64,000 bases of DNA, taken from NCBI GenBank assembly GCA_963740605.1, contig CAVUFC010000022.1, positions 124,001 through 188,000 on the forward strand. The letters are read 5' to 3'. Source of the DNA: DASSUW01 sp963740605. GTDB taxonomy: Bacteria; Actinomycetota; Thermoleophilia; Solirubrobacterales; Solirubrobacteraceae. How positions within the stretch are numbered: the first letter of the stretch is position 1; every line of letters starts with the position of its first letter. Made by a program: the position numbers and the translations under genes. Positions 17,098-26,235 of the stretch are shown piece after piece. Below the pieces are notes generated by a model. It saw only the letters and a program-made list of their open reading frames with translations, was not told the DNA's origin and ran no database searches.

Positions 17098-19088
17098 CGC
17101 GCCACCACCACGTTGCCGAGATCGTCGACGCGGGCCGTGAAACCCGGGTGGATCGGCAGCGTCGAGCCGAACTCCTGGATCACCGCGGGGCCCTCGATCT
17201 GGCCGGCCAGCCGCTCGCGGGCGTACACCGGCGCGTCGTGCCGGCGGTCGCCGAAGTACACGCGGCGGTGGCCGATCAGCGGGTCGCCCGCGGGCGCGAT
17301 CGGGTGGAGCGTCGGCCGGTCCTTCGACCCGACGCCGGTGACGCGCAGGTTCACCCACTCGACGACCTGGTTCAGATCGTCGCGGTAGGCGTAGCCGTAC
17401 GCGCGCTCGTGGGCGTCGTGGAAGCGCGCCTCGACCGCGGCGACGAACGCGGCGTCGATCTCGCCGTCCGGTGCGGGCACGTGGATCTCGAACGCCTGCC
17501 CGAAGTAGCGCAGGTCGGCCGACCGCACGCACATCCGGTCGCCGGTGTGGCCCTGGCGGTCGAGCGCGGCGAGCGCGTCGGCCTCGAGCCGCGCGTACTC
17601 TCCGGCGAGCTCGTCGAGCGCCACCTGGTCGTGCCGTCGCACGAGCGTCTGGACGTGATCCGTCCGCAGGTCGGTCGACAGCAGCCCGAACGCGCTCAGG
17701 TTGCCGGGGTCGCGCGGGACGAACACCGTCCGCAGGCCGAGGATGTCGATCAGCCGGCACGCGGTCAGCGGTCCCGAGCCGCCGAACGCGCAGACATCGA
17801 AGTCGCGCACGTCGAGCCCGCGCTTGACCGTCACCTGGCGGATCGCGTTCGCCTGGTTCCAGGCGGCGATCTCGAGCACGCCGGCCGCGCACGCCTCGAC
17901 GTCGAGGCCGACTGCCTCGGCCAGCCGCACGTAGGCGGCCTCTGAGGCGGACCGGTCGAGCGGGATCTCGCCGCCGATCAGGTGCTCGGGGATGTGGCCG
18001 AGCAGCAGGAACGCGTCGGTCGTCGTCGGCTCGCTGCCGCCGTTCGGGTAGCAGGCAGGCCCGGGGCTCGCACCTGCCGAGCGCGGCCCGACCTTCAGCG
18101 TCCCCTCCGGCGACGACCACGCGATCGACCCACCGCCGGTGCCGACGGTGACGATGTCGACCATCGGGACCTTCACCGCGAAGCGGCCGACCGACCCCTC
18201 GGTGGTCAGGCTCGGCCGCCCGTCGCTGATCACCGCCACGTCGGTCGAAGTGCCTCCGCCGTCGAGCGTGATCACGCGTGAGAAGCCCGCCTGCCCCGCG
18301 ACCAGCGCGGCGCCGAGCGTGCCCGCCGCCGGCCCGGAGAGGATCGTGGTGATCGGCTGCCGGTGGACCTCGGTGCCCGCGATCATCCCGCCGTTGCTCT
18401 TCATGATGTAGAAGGGCCGGTCGAGCCGGGCCTGGATGGAGTCGGCGTAGGCGGCCACGCGCGGCTTGACGAACGCGTCGACGAGCGTCGTCACCGAGCG
18501 CTCGTACTCGCGGTACTCGCTCAGCACGTCGGAGCTCAGCGACACGGTGCAGTCCGGATGCTCCTCGGCGAGCACGTCGCGCATGCGGCGCTCGTGGTCG
18601 GGATTCATATACGAGTGCAGGAAGCAGACGCCGACGCAGGCGATCCCCTGCTCGCGGAACCAGCGCGCCACCGCGCGCGCCCCGACCTCGTCGAACTCGC
18701 GCAGCACGGCGCCCGTGCGGTCGAGCCGCTCGTCGACCTCCTGCACGAAGTGCAGCGGTACGATGCGGTCGGGCTTGACCCAGAAGTACGAGTTGCCGTA
18801 ACTGTCGGGCACGCTCTGGCGGCCGATCTCGAGCAGGCCGCGGAAGCCCGCCGTCGTGATGAAGCCCAGGCCGCTGAAGTCGTCCTCGAGCAAGGCGTTG
18901 GTGGCGACGGTCGTCCCGTGCACGACCTCGGCGATCTTGCCCGTCCTCGCCTTCTCGATCGCGCGCAGGAAGGCAACCGACGGGTCGCTCGGCGTCGACG
19001 GCACCTTCGTCGTGAACACCCGCCCGTCCGGATCGGTCGCCACGACGTCGGTGAACGTCCCACCGGTGTCGATGCCGATGCGGATCAC
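17094..19088 (-). CDS. hyuA: Hydantoinase A/oxoprolinase-family subunit
   Basis: 664 residues. The ASKHA-type ATP site is at the start (RIGIDTGGTFTDVVATDPDG), and further family blocks are HGTTVATNALLE, MKSNGGMIAG, TILSGPAAGTLGAA and DGGGTSTDVAVI. This subunit binds and hydrolyses ATP while HyuB contributes to substrate turnover. The GTG at 19088 is chosen because homology starts there and it overlaps the upstream gene's stop by four bases. The stretch of open frame further upstream is only a shadow of the molybdenum-hydroxylase gene. It is the second gene of the four-gene operon 21454-14547. Confidence 0.94.
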   Translation of the reverse strand: MIRIGIDTGGTFTDVVATDPDGRVFTTKVPSTPSDPSVAFLRAIEKARTGKIAEVVHGTTVATNALLEDDFSGLGFITTAGFRGLLEIGRQSVPDSYGNSYFWVKPDRIVPLHFVQEVDERLDRTGAVLREFDEVGARAVARWFREQGIACVGVCFLHSYMNPDHERRMRDVLAEEHPDCTVSLSSDVLSEYREYERSVTTLVDAFVKPRVAAYADSIQARLDRPFYIMKSNGGMIAGTEVHRQPITTILSGPAAGTLGAALVAGQAGFSRVITLDGGGTSTDVAVISDGRPSLTTEGSVGRFAVKVPMVDIVTVGTGGGSIAWSSPEGTLKVGPRSAGASPGPACYPNGGSEPTTTDAFLLLGHIPEHLIGGEIPLDRSASEAAYVRLAEAVGLDVEACAAGVLEIAAWNQANAIRQVTVKRGLDVRDFDVCAFGGSGPLTACRLIDILGLRTVFVPRDPGNLSAFGLLSTDLRTDHVQTLVRRHDQVALDELAGEYARLEADALAALDRQGHTGDRMCVRSADLRYFGQAFEIHVPAPDGEIDAAFVAAVEARFHDAHERAYGYAYRDDLNQVVEWVNLRVTGVGSKDRPTLHPIAPAGDPLIGHRRVYFGDRRHDAPVYARERLAGQIEGPAVIQEFGSTLPIHPGFTARVDDLGNVVVAR

Positions 19089-21454
19089 GAGTGCAGGAGC
19101 TCGAACAGGTCGGACGGCGAGATCGGCATCGTGTCGATCGGCATGCCGATCGCGTCCGATACCGCGTTCGCGATCGCCGCAGCGACCGGGATCGTCCCCG
19201 CCTCGCCGACGCCCTTGATCCCGAGCGAGTTGTTGGGCGACGGCGTCTCGGTGTGCAGCAGCTCGGGCGCCGGGACCTCGGTCGCATAGGGCATGAGGAA
19301 GTCCATGAAGCTCGCGTTCTGCAGCTGTCCCTGATCGTCGTAGGCCATCCGCTCGTACAGCGCGCCGCCGATCCCCTGCGCGATCCCGCCGTACATCTGC
19401 CCGTCCACGATCGTGGGGTTGATGATCCGCCCGCAGTCGTGCTGGACGACGTACCGGAGGATCCGCACGTTGCAGGTCGCCGCGTCGATCTCCACCTCGG
19501 CCGCGTGCATCCCGGAGCCGAACACGCCCGACGCGGGGCTGTAGTACTCGGTCGCGTTGAGACCAGGGGTGGTCCCGTCCGGGAGCGGCACCTCCTGCGA
19601 CGCGTACATGCGCCTGGTGAGCAGCGCCGCCTCGGCCGACTCCTCGCCGAACGCGTACCGGAGCGGGTTCGCCATCGCGGCGAGCTGGCCGAGCTGGATG
19701 CCGCGGCCGGGTGAGCCCACGACCTCGATCGCCCCGTCGACGAACTCGAGGTCCTCGGGATCGACCTCGAGGATGCGGGCGGTCAGCTCGGCCGCCTGCT
19801 TGCGAACGGCCACCGCGGCCTTGTGGACGGCGTTGCCGGAGACGACCGCGGTGCGGCTCGCAAACGTGCCCACCCCCCACCCCAGCCGGCGCGTGTCGCC
19901 GGTCGTGACTTGGATGCGTTCGATCGGCACGCCGAGCTCGTCGGCGGCGATCTGGGCGAGGATCGTCTGGTGGCCCTGGCCCTGGCTCGACAGCCCGGTC
20001 GCGACGGTCACGGTCCCGTCGACCTGGACGTCGATCGCCGCGCCTTCGTACGGGCCGATCCCGGTTCCCTCGACGTAGCAGGCGATCCCGAGGCCGAGCG
20101 TCCGACCCTCGGCGCGCGCCGCCGCGCGGCGGTCCTCGAAGCCGTCGTAGTCGATCGCCTCCAGCAGCACGTCGAGGCCGGCCGGGTAGTTGCCGGAGTC
20201 GTACACGGTCGGTCCGCCGTCCTGGAACGTGATCCCGACGTCGTAGGGGAACTCGTCCGGCTGGATGAAGTTGCGGCGGCGGATCTCGGCCCGGTCGATC
20301 CCGAGCTCGACCGCGACGCGATCCATGATCCGCTCCATCACGAACGCTCCGTGCGGGCGGCCGGCGCCGCGGTACGGCGAGGTCGCGACGCGGTTGGTGA
20401 ACAGCGCCGTGAAGTCGTAGCGGTAGTTGTCGAGCCGGTACGGGCCGGGCAGCTGCGCGGCGGAGATGATCGGGATGATCAGGCCGTACGGGCAGTAGGC
20501 GCCGCTGTCGTGCAGGAAGCTCGTCTCGAGCGCGAGGATCTTGCCCTCGTCGCTCGCACCGACCCGGACGTGGTGGACCTGCTTGCGCTCGTGCGTGGAG
20601 CCGATGAAGTGCTCGCGCCGGTCCTCGGTCCACTTGACCGGCATCCCGAGCAGGCGGGCCGCGAGCGGCACCATCACCTCCTCGGGATAGAACTGGATGA
20701 CCTTGACGCCGAAGCCGCCGCCGACGTCGGGCGCGACGACGTGGACGCGGTTGATGTCGAGGTCGAGCAGGCGGCTCAGGCCGGCGCGGATGCCGGTCGG
20801 CGCCTGCGTCGAGTCGTGCACCAGCAGCCCGCCCTCCTCGTCGAACCGCGCGACGACGCCGCGGCCCTCGAGCGGCGTCGCGGCGCTGCGCTCGATCTCC
20901 AGCCGCCATTCGAAGATGTGCGACGACGCGGCGAAGCCGGCGTCGACGTCGCCGTGCTCCTCCGCGACCTTCGCGACGACGTTGTCGGCCCGGTCGCGGT
21001 GTACGAGCGGGGCGTCCCGTGCGTTGGCGTCCTCGATGTCGGCGACGACCGGGAGCGGCTCGTACTTGACGACGATCGCGCCCGCAGCGTCCTCGGCGAT
21101 GTAGCGGTCGCGCGCGACAACCATCGCAATCGTCTCGCCGACGTAGCGAACCTCGTCCCGCGCCAGCGCGTACTGCGTGCGCCCGTCGGCGATCGCCTCG
21201 TGCGGGATGATCAGCGGCAGCGGCTCCGCGAACTTCCCCTCGAGGTCGTCGTACGTGTAGACCGCATGCACGCCGTCGACGTCGAGCGCGCCGGACACGT
21301 CGATGTCGACGATCCGCGCGTGCGCGTAGTCGGAGCGCACGAACGCCGCGTGCGCGGCATCGGACTCGAAGTCGTCCGTGTACTGCCCCTTGCCGACGAG
21401 CAGCCGCGTGTCCTCCCGCCGCTCCACCCGCTCGCCGAACAGTCGCGTCGTCAC
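19085..21454 (-). CDS. Xanthine dehydrogenase/CoxL-family molybdopterin-binding large subunit
   Basis: 789 residues, full length for a molybdo-flavoprotein large subunit. It begins RLFGERVERREDTRLLVGKG with the a/b hammerhead domain, then GGFGVK, the active loop SPYRGAGRPHGAFVMERIMD and the catalytic Glu in GIKGVGEAGTIP. The active loop resembles the form II (YRGAGR) type, not the AYxCSFR of true CO dehydrogenase, so CO oxidation is unlikely; hydroxylation of a nitrogen heterocycle fits better. The small [2Fe-2S] and FAD subunits usually encoded alongside are absent from the window, so it must borrow them from elsewhere or have lost them. It heads the operon with hyuA, hyuB and a methyltransferase. 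Confidence 0.93.
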   Translation of the reverse strand: MTTRLFGERVERREDTRLLVGKGQYTDDFESDAAHAAFVRSDYAHARIVDIDVSGALDVDGVHAVYTYDDLEGKFAEPLPLIIPHEAIADGRTQYALARDEVRYVGETIAMVVARDRYIAEDAAGAIVVKYEPLPVVADIEDANARDAPLVHRDRADNVVAKVAEEHGDVDAGFAASSHIFEWRLEIERSAATPLEGRGVVARFDEEGGLLVHDSTQAPTGIRAGLSRLLDLDINRVHVVAPDVGGGFGVKVIQFYPEEVMVPLAARLLGMPVKWTEDRREHFIGSTHERKQVHHVRVGASDEGKILALETSFLHDSGAYCPYGLIIPIISAAQLPGPYRLDNYRYDFTALFTNRVATSPYRGAGRPHGAFVMERIMDRVAVELGIDRAEIRRRNFIQPDEFPYDVGITFQDGGPTVYDSGNYPAGLDVLLEAIDYDGFEDRRAAARAEGRTLGLGIACYVEGTGIGPYEGAAIDVQVDGTVTVATGLSSQGQGHQTILAQIAADELGVPIERIQVTTGDTRRLGWGVGTFASRTAVVSGNAVHKAAVAVRKQAAELTARILEVDPEDLEFVDGAIEVVGSPGRGIQLGQLAAMANPLRYAFGEESAEAALLTRRMYASQEVPLPDGTTPGLNATEYYSPASGVFGSGMHAAEVEIDAATCNVRILRYVVQHDCGRIINPTIVDGQMYGGIAQGIGGALYERMAYDDQGQLQNASFMDFLMPYATEVPAPELLHTETPSPNNSLGIKGVGEAGTIPVAAAIANAVSDAIGMPIDTMPISPSDLFELLHS

Positions 21455-21532
21455 GCGCGCACCCTAGCCGAACGTAGCGTTACCACCGGGTCGCAATCTG
21501 AGTAACTCGCACAGGACGGAACGCCACGACCC

Positions 21533-22576
21533 ATGGAGGTCTCTGTACGGATGCGTACCACTCGGGTGGTTCAGGCAGTGATGCTCGGAGGTCTGGTCGC
21601 GGCGGTGGGCGCCTCGCCGAGTTCAGCGAACGGCACACAGGCTCACGCGGCGGCGGCGTGTACGAAGGCGACGAACATCGAGGCGATCATCGACGATTCC
21701 GGCTCGATGTTTTCCACTGACTCGAATCGGTTGCGGGTACAGGCGATGGACCTGCTGATCAACGCGCTCGACTCGTCGACCAAGCTCGGCGCCGTCGAGT
21801 TCGGCAGCAGCTTCGACCCCTCGGTTCCTTCGGCCGACGTGGTGTTCCCGGTCGAACCGGTCGGCGCGAATGCTGCGGCGATGAAGAGCGCGCTCGACAC
21901 GCTGATCATGGCTGACGGGGGCGGCACCGACTACAACGGCGCGTTCACCACCGGCCGGGCGGCCAACCCCGGCGCGCAGGCGCGGATCTTCCTCACCGAC
22001 GGTGGGCACAACGTCGGCGACTACGCGGATACGCATCTGAACCCGGCGCCCCAGGCCCAGACGCCGACGTACGTGATCGGGTTCAGTCCCGGTCTCTTGG
22101 GCCAGGAGGACCAGGCTCGGCTGGCGAAGATCGCCTCCGACACCGGCGGCAAGTACTTCCCGCTCGCCGACGCGAGCGGCCTCCAGGCGGTCATGAACAA
22201 CATCGAGACGAGCCTGACCTGCCAGTCGCCGCCGAAGACGTTCACCGACGCGCTCGCGCAGGGCAAAGCCAAGACGCACACGGTGAACCTGCCCAAGTCC
22301 GCCAGGTCGGCCCAGATCGCGCTGTCGTGGCCGAGCCCGCTCGACAAGTTCAAGATCTCCGGCATCCGGGTCATCCGGGGCGGCCACGTGGTCGCGCGCT
22401 CGGCGAAGGTCCGCAAGCTCAAGATCACGGTCAAGAAGGGCACGACGTTCACCGTCGTGAAGGTCAAGCGCCTCGTGAAGGGCAAGCTGCGCTTCACCGT
22501 CAAGGCGACGAAGGTCGGCTCCGGCGTGCCGAAGGTGTCGCTGACCACCCAGGTGAGCCAGACCCGCAGGCACTAG
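21533..22576 (+). CDS. Secreted VWA-domain protein
   Basis: 347 residues. The metal-binding MIDAS motif is complete: DDSGSM near residue 54, a threonine around GGGTDYNGAF and FLTDGGHN. The VWA domain covers about 48-225; a beta-rich, strongly basic C-terminal region follows (KVRKLKITVKKGTTFTVVK). The signal peptide reads best from an internal ATG at 21551 (MRTTRVVQAVMLGGLVAAVG), which has GGAGG at 21535-21539, so that start may be the true one. Such proteins bind metal-dependent ligands or matrix partners outside the cell. It ends four bases into the convergent TIR-WD40 gene, beside a long hairpin. Confidence 0.85.
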   Translation: MEVSVRMRTTRVVQAVMLGGLVAAVGASPSSANGTQAHAAAACTKATNIEAIIDDSGSMFSTDSNRLRVQAMDLLINALDSSTKLGAVEFGSSFDPSVPSADVVFPVEPVGANAAAMKSALDTLIMADGGGTDYNGAFTTGRAANPGAQARIFLTDGGHNVGDYADTHLNPAPQAQTPTYVIGFSPGLLGQEDQARLAKIASDTGGKYFPLADASGLQAVMNNIETSLTCQSPPKTFTDALAQGKAKTHTVNLPKSARSAQIALSWPSPLDKFKISGIRVIRGGHVVARSAKVRKLKITVKKGTTFTVVKVKRLVKGKLRFTVKATKVGSGVPKVSLTTQVSQTRRH

Positions 22577-25380
22577 CCCGGATCCGTCGCGGCCGGCCCC
22601 GAGGCGGGCCGGCCGCGACACGTCGGCGACAGCGTGCACGCGCGTGCGGCCCAGTCGTCGACGTCGAGGTCGAATACGAGCGGCGGCCCGTCCGCGCTGA
22701 GGGCGAGCCGCCGCCCGTCCGGCGCGAAGGTCAGCTCGCCGTATAGCGCCGTGTTGCGCACGAGCAGCGGCTCCCGCCCCACCCGGCGACGGCGCGCGAC
22801 GTCCCACAGCTCGAGCGACGATCGTGACGTGCCGCCGGTCCCGTTGACGATGCTGATCGTCGCCAGCGTCCGCCCGTCAGGGCTGAACGCGAGGGTGTCG
22901 ACGGTCATGTCGGCATCGCCGATCGCGCCCTGCTTGCGCCCGGTGCGCCGATCGTAGAGCCCGATCGGGCCGGTCCCGGCCGCCACGAGCGGACCGCGAG
23001 GGCTGAACGCGGCGACGCTCTCGGGGATCGACGCCGTCTTGCGGCGGTGGTCGAGGTCCCACACGTCATCGCCCTTGTCCGTCGACACGCTGGCCCAGCG
23101 GCCGTCCTGACCGAGCGCGACGGAGGCGTCGCCAGGGAAGACGAGCGGGCGACCGGCGCCGGAGACCGTGGCGCGGCCACCGCGGTACGTCACGCTCACG
23201 ATCCGCCCGTCGGAGGTCACAGCCATGTCGAACGTCTCACCTCGCGGCGATTCCGGCACCACGCTGCTCGGGCCACTGCCGCCCTGCGCCCAGACGCGGA
23301 CCCGTGTTGGACCCACCACGCCACAGCACGTGCCCACACGTCCATCGGGCAGGAACCGGATCTCGCCCGCGTCGAGCTTGCGGGCCAGAGTCGGGCCCAC
23401 GGATCGTCCCCCAGTCGCATTCCACAGGCGCAGGCTCGATCCGCGGTCGACGGTCGCGATCCGCCGGCCCGTCGGGTCGAACGCAAGCGTCCCGATGGTG
23501 CCGGATACGCCCAGCAGCGGCTGCGCGAACTGCCGCTCGGCCGCGCCTGGTGAACGAACGAGGACGGCGCCGGTCGCCGCGATCGTCGCGGTGCGCCCCC
23601 GCTCGTCGAGCGGGGCGGCGCCGTACCCGGCACCGGCAGCCGGGAACGCGCCGAGGGCCTTGCCGGTGCGGTCGAGCAGCGTCACCGCCCGGCTGTCGAT
23701 CACCGCGAACACGCGGCCGCGAGGGCTGAACGCGATCGAGTCGATCCGGCCGAGGTGCAACGTGCGGACAGCGAGCCGGCGGCCGCTGGCAGCATCGCGC
23801 AACACGACTCGTCCGTCATCCGCTCCCCCGATCGCGAGCACCGGACGCCGGCCGGCGCCGAGCGCGATCGCGCCGTGGTCACCGTCGGACACGCTGGCGA
23901 ACCGTGGGCCTCCCCCCGGAAGCACTCGCGGCGTACTCGCGCGATCGAGGCGCCAGACGACCATGCGCGAACCGGACGCGCCCGCGGCCGCGAGGAACCG
24001 TCCATCACCGCTCAGAGCAACGTCCCACGCGAGCTCGCCCGGGGGCTCGGGCGACGCGAGGCGCCGCACGCGGTGCCCGTCCCACACGAAGAGCGCCCGG
24101 CCGCGCCCGCCCCATGCGAGCCGCCGGCCGTCGGCCGAGAACTCGGGGTACGCCCCTTCGTCCCGCACGACGGGCACGGGGCCTGCCTTCTTGTGGGCCG
24201 GGCGGGCGATCGTCTGCGCGCTGCGACGTGTGAGGTCCCACAGGTCGACCTTCCCGTCCTGGTAGCCGGCGGCGAGTCGCCGCCCGTGCGCGTCGAGCGC
24301 GATCCCGGCGATGCTGTCCGGCTGCGGGAGCGCGAGCGGCTCGCCGACAGCCTCCCCGGTCGCGAGGTCCAGCACGGTGACAGTGCCGTTCTCGCCCAGG
24401 ACCGCCACGGTGCGCCGGTCGCCGCTGATCGCGACCGGGCCACCGACCGCCTTGGTGGGCGGCGGGCCGCGGAACGCGGCCTCGACCCCACCGGCGCCCT
24501 TGAGCGCGGCGAGCACGGCGTCGCGCGCCTCGGTCGTCTTCGCGGTCCGCCAGGCGGTGGCCGCCCGACCCAGCGCGCCGTCGGTCTCGTTGCCTCGCAG
24601 CGCGACCGTCGACTCGGCGGCAAGCTGCCGTGAGGTCGCCACGCGGCCCTCGCGCTCGGCCCGGTCGCGCTCGCGATTCGCGCGGTCGGCCGATCGCACC
24701 GCGAGGACGGCGGCGACTGACGCGACGGCGGCGAGCAGTGCAAGCGAGATGCCGGCGGCGCGGGCGATCCGCATCGTGCGTCTGTGCTGGCGGACCTCCT
24801 CGCCGATCAGGTCGTCCTTGGCGATCCCACGCAACGGCGCGGCGACGTCGGCCACCGCGGCCCGGAAGCGGGGGTCGCGGACGGACACCTCGTCGGAGTG
24901 CGAGGCGAACCGCATGTCGGTGTAGCGGGGCTCCTCGGCGAACGCTCCCGAGATCGCGCGCGGGAGCGCGGTGGTGCGTTCCCAGTCGAAGTCCCCCGTG
25001 CTCTCGTCCCAGACGATCTCGCCGCCCGTGATCACGAGCAGGATCCGGTCGCGCTCGCGGTGCTCGAGCCAGTACTCGACCTCGCGCCCGACCCACACCG
25101 ACGCCGCGGCGTCAGGCGAGGCGAGCAGGATGAAGTAGCCGACGTTGTCGAGCGCGCTGGTGAGTGCGCTCCGCAGGCCAGGGTTCGTCGACAGGCTCGC
25201 GTCGTCGCGGAAGACGCGGAAGGCACGCAACCGGTACCACGGGGTGGCGAATCGCTCGAGGGCGTATTCCAGCCGCGGCGCGAGGCGGCCGTCGGCATCG
25301 CGGCTGTAGGAGATGAACGCGGCGTACGCCGGGCCGTTGGCGCGTGCCGACGACGCATCCGCCACGCGCGTCGCGGTCAT
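22573..25380 (-). CDS. TIR domain-transmembrane-WD40 protein
   Basis: 935 residues from the ATG at 25380, which has GGGAG eight bases upstream; an in-frame GTG at 25395 is the alternative. Residues about 15-165 are a TIR-like fold (YAAFISYSRDADGRLAP, FRDDASLSTNPGLRSAL, FILLASPDAAASVWVGREVE, the last with the conserved Trp/Glu region). A membrane helix (ISLALLAAVASVAAVLAV) comes at about 200-220, then a coiled, basic link (RANRERDRAEREGR). From about 290 to the end WD40 blades repeat (LAFDPTGRRIATVDRGSS; LAFSPDGRTLATISIVNG). Such TIR-WD40 proteins are thought to sense a signal with the propeller and act through TIR, in defence or stress signalling; the trigger is unknown. Confidence 0.87.
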   Translation of the reverse strand: MTATRVADASSARANGPAYAAFISYSRDADGRLAPRLEYALERFATPWYRLRAFRVFRDDASLSTNPGLRSALTSALDNVGYFILLASPDAAASVWVGREVEYWLEHRERDRILLVITGGEIVWDESTGDFDWERTTALPRAISGAFAEEPRYTDMRFASHSDEVSVRDPRFRAAVADVAAPLRGIAKDDLIGEEVRQHRRTMRIARAAGISLALLAAVASVAAVLAVRSADRANRERDRAEREGRVATSRQLAAESTVALRGNETDGALGRAATAWRTAKTTEARDAVLAALKGAGGVEAAFRGPPPTKAVGGPVAISGDRRTVAVLGENGTVTVLDLATGEAVGEPLALPQPDSIAGIALDAHGRRLAAGYQDGKVDLWDLTRRSAQTIARPAHKKAGPVPVVRDEGAYPEFSADGRRLAWGGRGRALFVWDGHRVRRLASPEPPGELAWDVALSGDGRFLAAAGASGSRMVVWRLDRASTPRVLPGGGPRFASVSDGDHGAIALGAGRRPVLAIGGADDGRVVLRDAASGRRLAVRTLHLGRIDSIAFSPRGRVFAVIDSRAVTLLDRTGKALGAFPAAGAGYGAAPLDERGRTATIAATGAVLVRSPGAAERQFAQPLLGVSGTIGTLAFDPTGRRIATVDRGSSLRLWNATGGRSVGPTLARKLDAGEIRFLPDGRVGTCCGVVGPTRVRVWAQGGSGPSSVVPESPRGETFDMAVTSDGRIVSVTYRGGRATVSGAGRPLVFPGDASVALGQDGRWASVSTDKGDDVWDLDHRRKTASIPESVAAFSPRGPLVAAGTGPIGLYDRRTGRKQGAIGDADMTVDTLAFSPDGRTLATISIVNGTGGTSRSSLELWDVARRRRVGREPLLVRNTALYGELTFAPDGRRLALSADGPPLVFDLDVDDWAARACTLSPTCRGRPASGPAATDPG
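22586..22619. terminator. Strong bidirectional terminator hairpin
   Basis: GTCGCGGCCGGCCC (22586-22599) and GGGCCGGCCGCGAC (22606-22619) form a perfect 14-bp stem with a six-base loop CGAGGC. It lies ten bases past the VWA gene stop and inside the last codons of the convergent TIR-WD40 gene, so it can end both transcripts. Confidence 0.8.
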
Positions 25381-25416
25381 GGCGCACACTCCCACACCGC
25401 CGCATCGCAGGCAACC

Positions 25417-25858
25417 TCATGGCGCCGCGGCGAGTTGCTCGGCGAGCCGCTCCATGCTCCGTGCGAGCGGGCGGCGCATCACCGCGCGCACAACCGGCGC
25501 GAGCATCCGCTCGGACAGCGGCGCGGTCGCCCAGGCGTAGATGAACGACACGCGCGTCCGGCCGCCGGGCAGCGCCTCGAGCGGGTACGTCCCGCTCGCA
25601 CAGCGGCGCCCGCCGGCGCCGACGTTGTGCTCGACGATCTCGGTCGGCGGCGCGCTCGACGGTCTCGATCACGATCGAGTCGGTCTTGCCGGCCAGTTTC
25701 GTCTGCACGTGCGCGACCGAGCCCACCCCACGGTCGGGACACTGCCACTCGGTGAGCATGTGGTCGGTGAACGCCTCGTGGTTGCGCATCACGTCCAGGA
25801 AGGCGAAGACGCGGTCGCGAGGCTGGTCGACGTCGACGGTCACGGTGATCGGCTTCAT
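25417..25858 (-). pseudogene. SRPBCC-family protein with one frameshift
   Basis: From the ATG at 25858 the frame gives KPITVTVDVDQPRDRVFAFL and KLAGKTDSIVIETVER, a polyketide-cyclase/START-like protein. Around 25645-25655 the reading frame breaks; one extra base restores it, and the second half reads TEIVEHNVGAGGRRCASGTY, PGGRTRVSFIYAWATAPL and MERLAEQLAAAP before a TGA at 25417. The total, 442 bases, is 147 codons plus one base, matching a single insertion. The break falls in a GC-rich run, so a sequence error is possible; otherwise the gene is dead. The product would be about 147 residues, normal for the family. Confidence 0.75.
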
Positions 25859-26235
25859 GCGCTCGACGATGCCGGGCGAAGCCATGGATCGCACCGGCGA
25901 TTTCGCCGGACTAGGCGCGAATCGCTGGTAAGGGCGCCGGCGCCTGGGTGTCCGGTCCGGACTAAGCGCGAATCGCTCGTAAGGGCGCCCGGGTGTCCGG
26001 TCCTGTCGAGCAGCGCCGTGCGAGCGTCCCGCTCGGTGTCGTAGCCACGGACGTCGAACGCACCGCGATCCTCGCCGTCGAGCGCGGACTGCAGCTGCGT
26101 CGCGTCCGCCGGAGTGCCGACGACGCCGACGTCGAACCCCTTCGCGCGCGGGGCATGGAACGCCGCCACGTAGATCGCGGTGAACGCGAACAGCATCACG
26201 AGCCCACCGCCGACGATGCGGACGACGGCCTTCAT
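25855..26235 (-). CDS. Truncated membrane protein with tandem-repeat tail
   Basis: 126 residues. One membrane anchor (VVRIVGGGLVMLFAFTAIYVA) is followed by a short outer segment that resembles the start of YhgE/Pip-like or ABC-2-type membrane proteins (RAKGFDVGVVGTPADATQLQ, then AFDVRGYDTERDARTALLDR). After that the protein runs into two copies of TGHPGA(GA)LTSDSRLVR made by a tandem DNA repeat, and stops. Those relatives are several hundred residues long, so this looks like a stub cut off by rearrangement. It overlaps the gene before it by four bases (ATGA) and the SRPBCC remnant after it. Family assignment is weak. Confidence 0.5.
   Translation of the reverse strand: MKAVVRIVGGGLVMLFAFTAIYVAAFHAPRAKGFDVGVVGTPADATQLQSALDGEDRGAFDVRGYDTERDARTALLDRTGHPGALTSDSRLVRTGHPGAGALTSDSRLVRRNRRCDPWLRPASSSA
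25908..26003. repeat. Two tandem direct repeats (51 and 45 bp)
   Basis: Copy one is 25908-25958 and copy two 25959-26003, head to tail. Both begin GGACTA, share GCGCGAATCGCT and GTAAGGGCGCC, and end GGGTGTCCGGTCC. They differ by a six-base GGCGCC insertion and a few substitutions. Both lengths are multiples of three, so on the minus strand they add the peptide repeat TGHPGAGALTSDSRLVR without shifting the frame. Confidence 0.85.

Noticed and set aside
19085..21454. Aerobic CO dehydrogenase large subunit
   Set aside because: The active loop is YRGAGR-like rather than AYxCSFR of true CO dehydrogenase, and no CoxS or CoxM gene is adjacent.
25959..26003. CRISPR-like repeat
   Set aside because: Only two copies, directly abutting with no spacers, and in frame within a gene.
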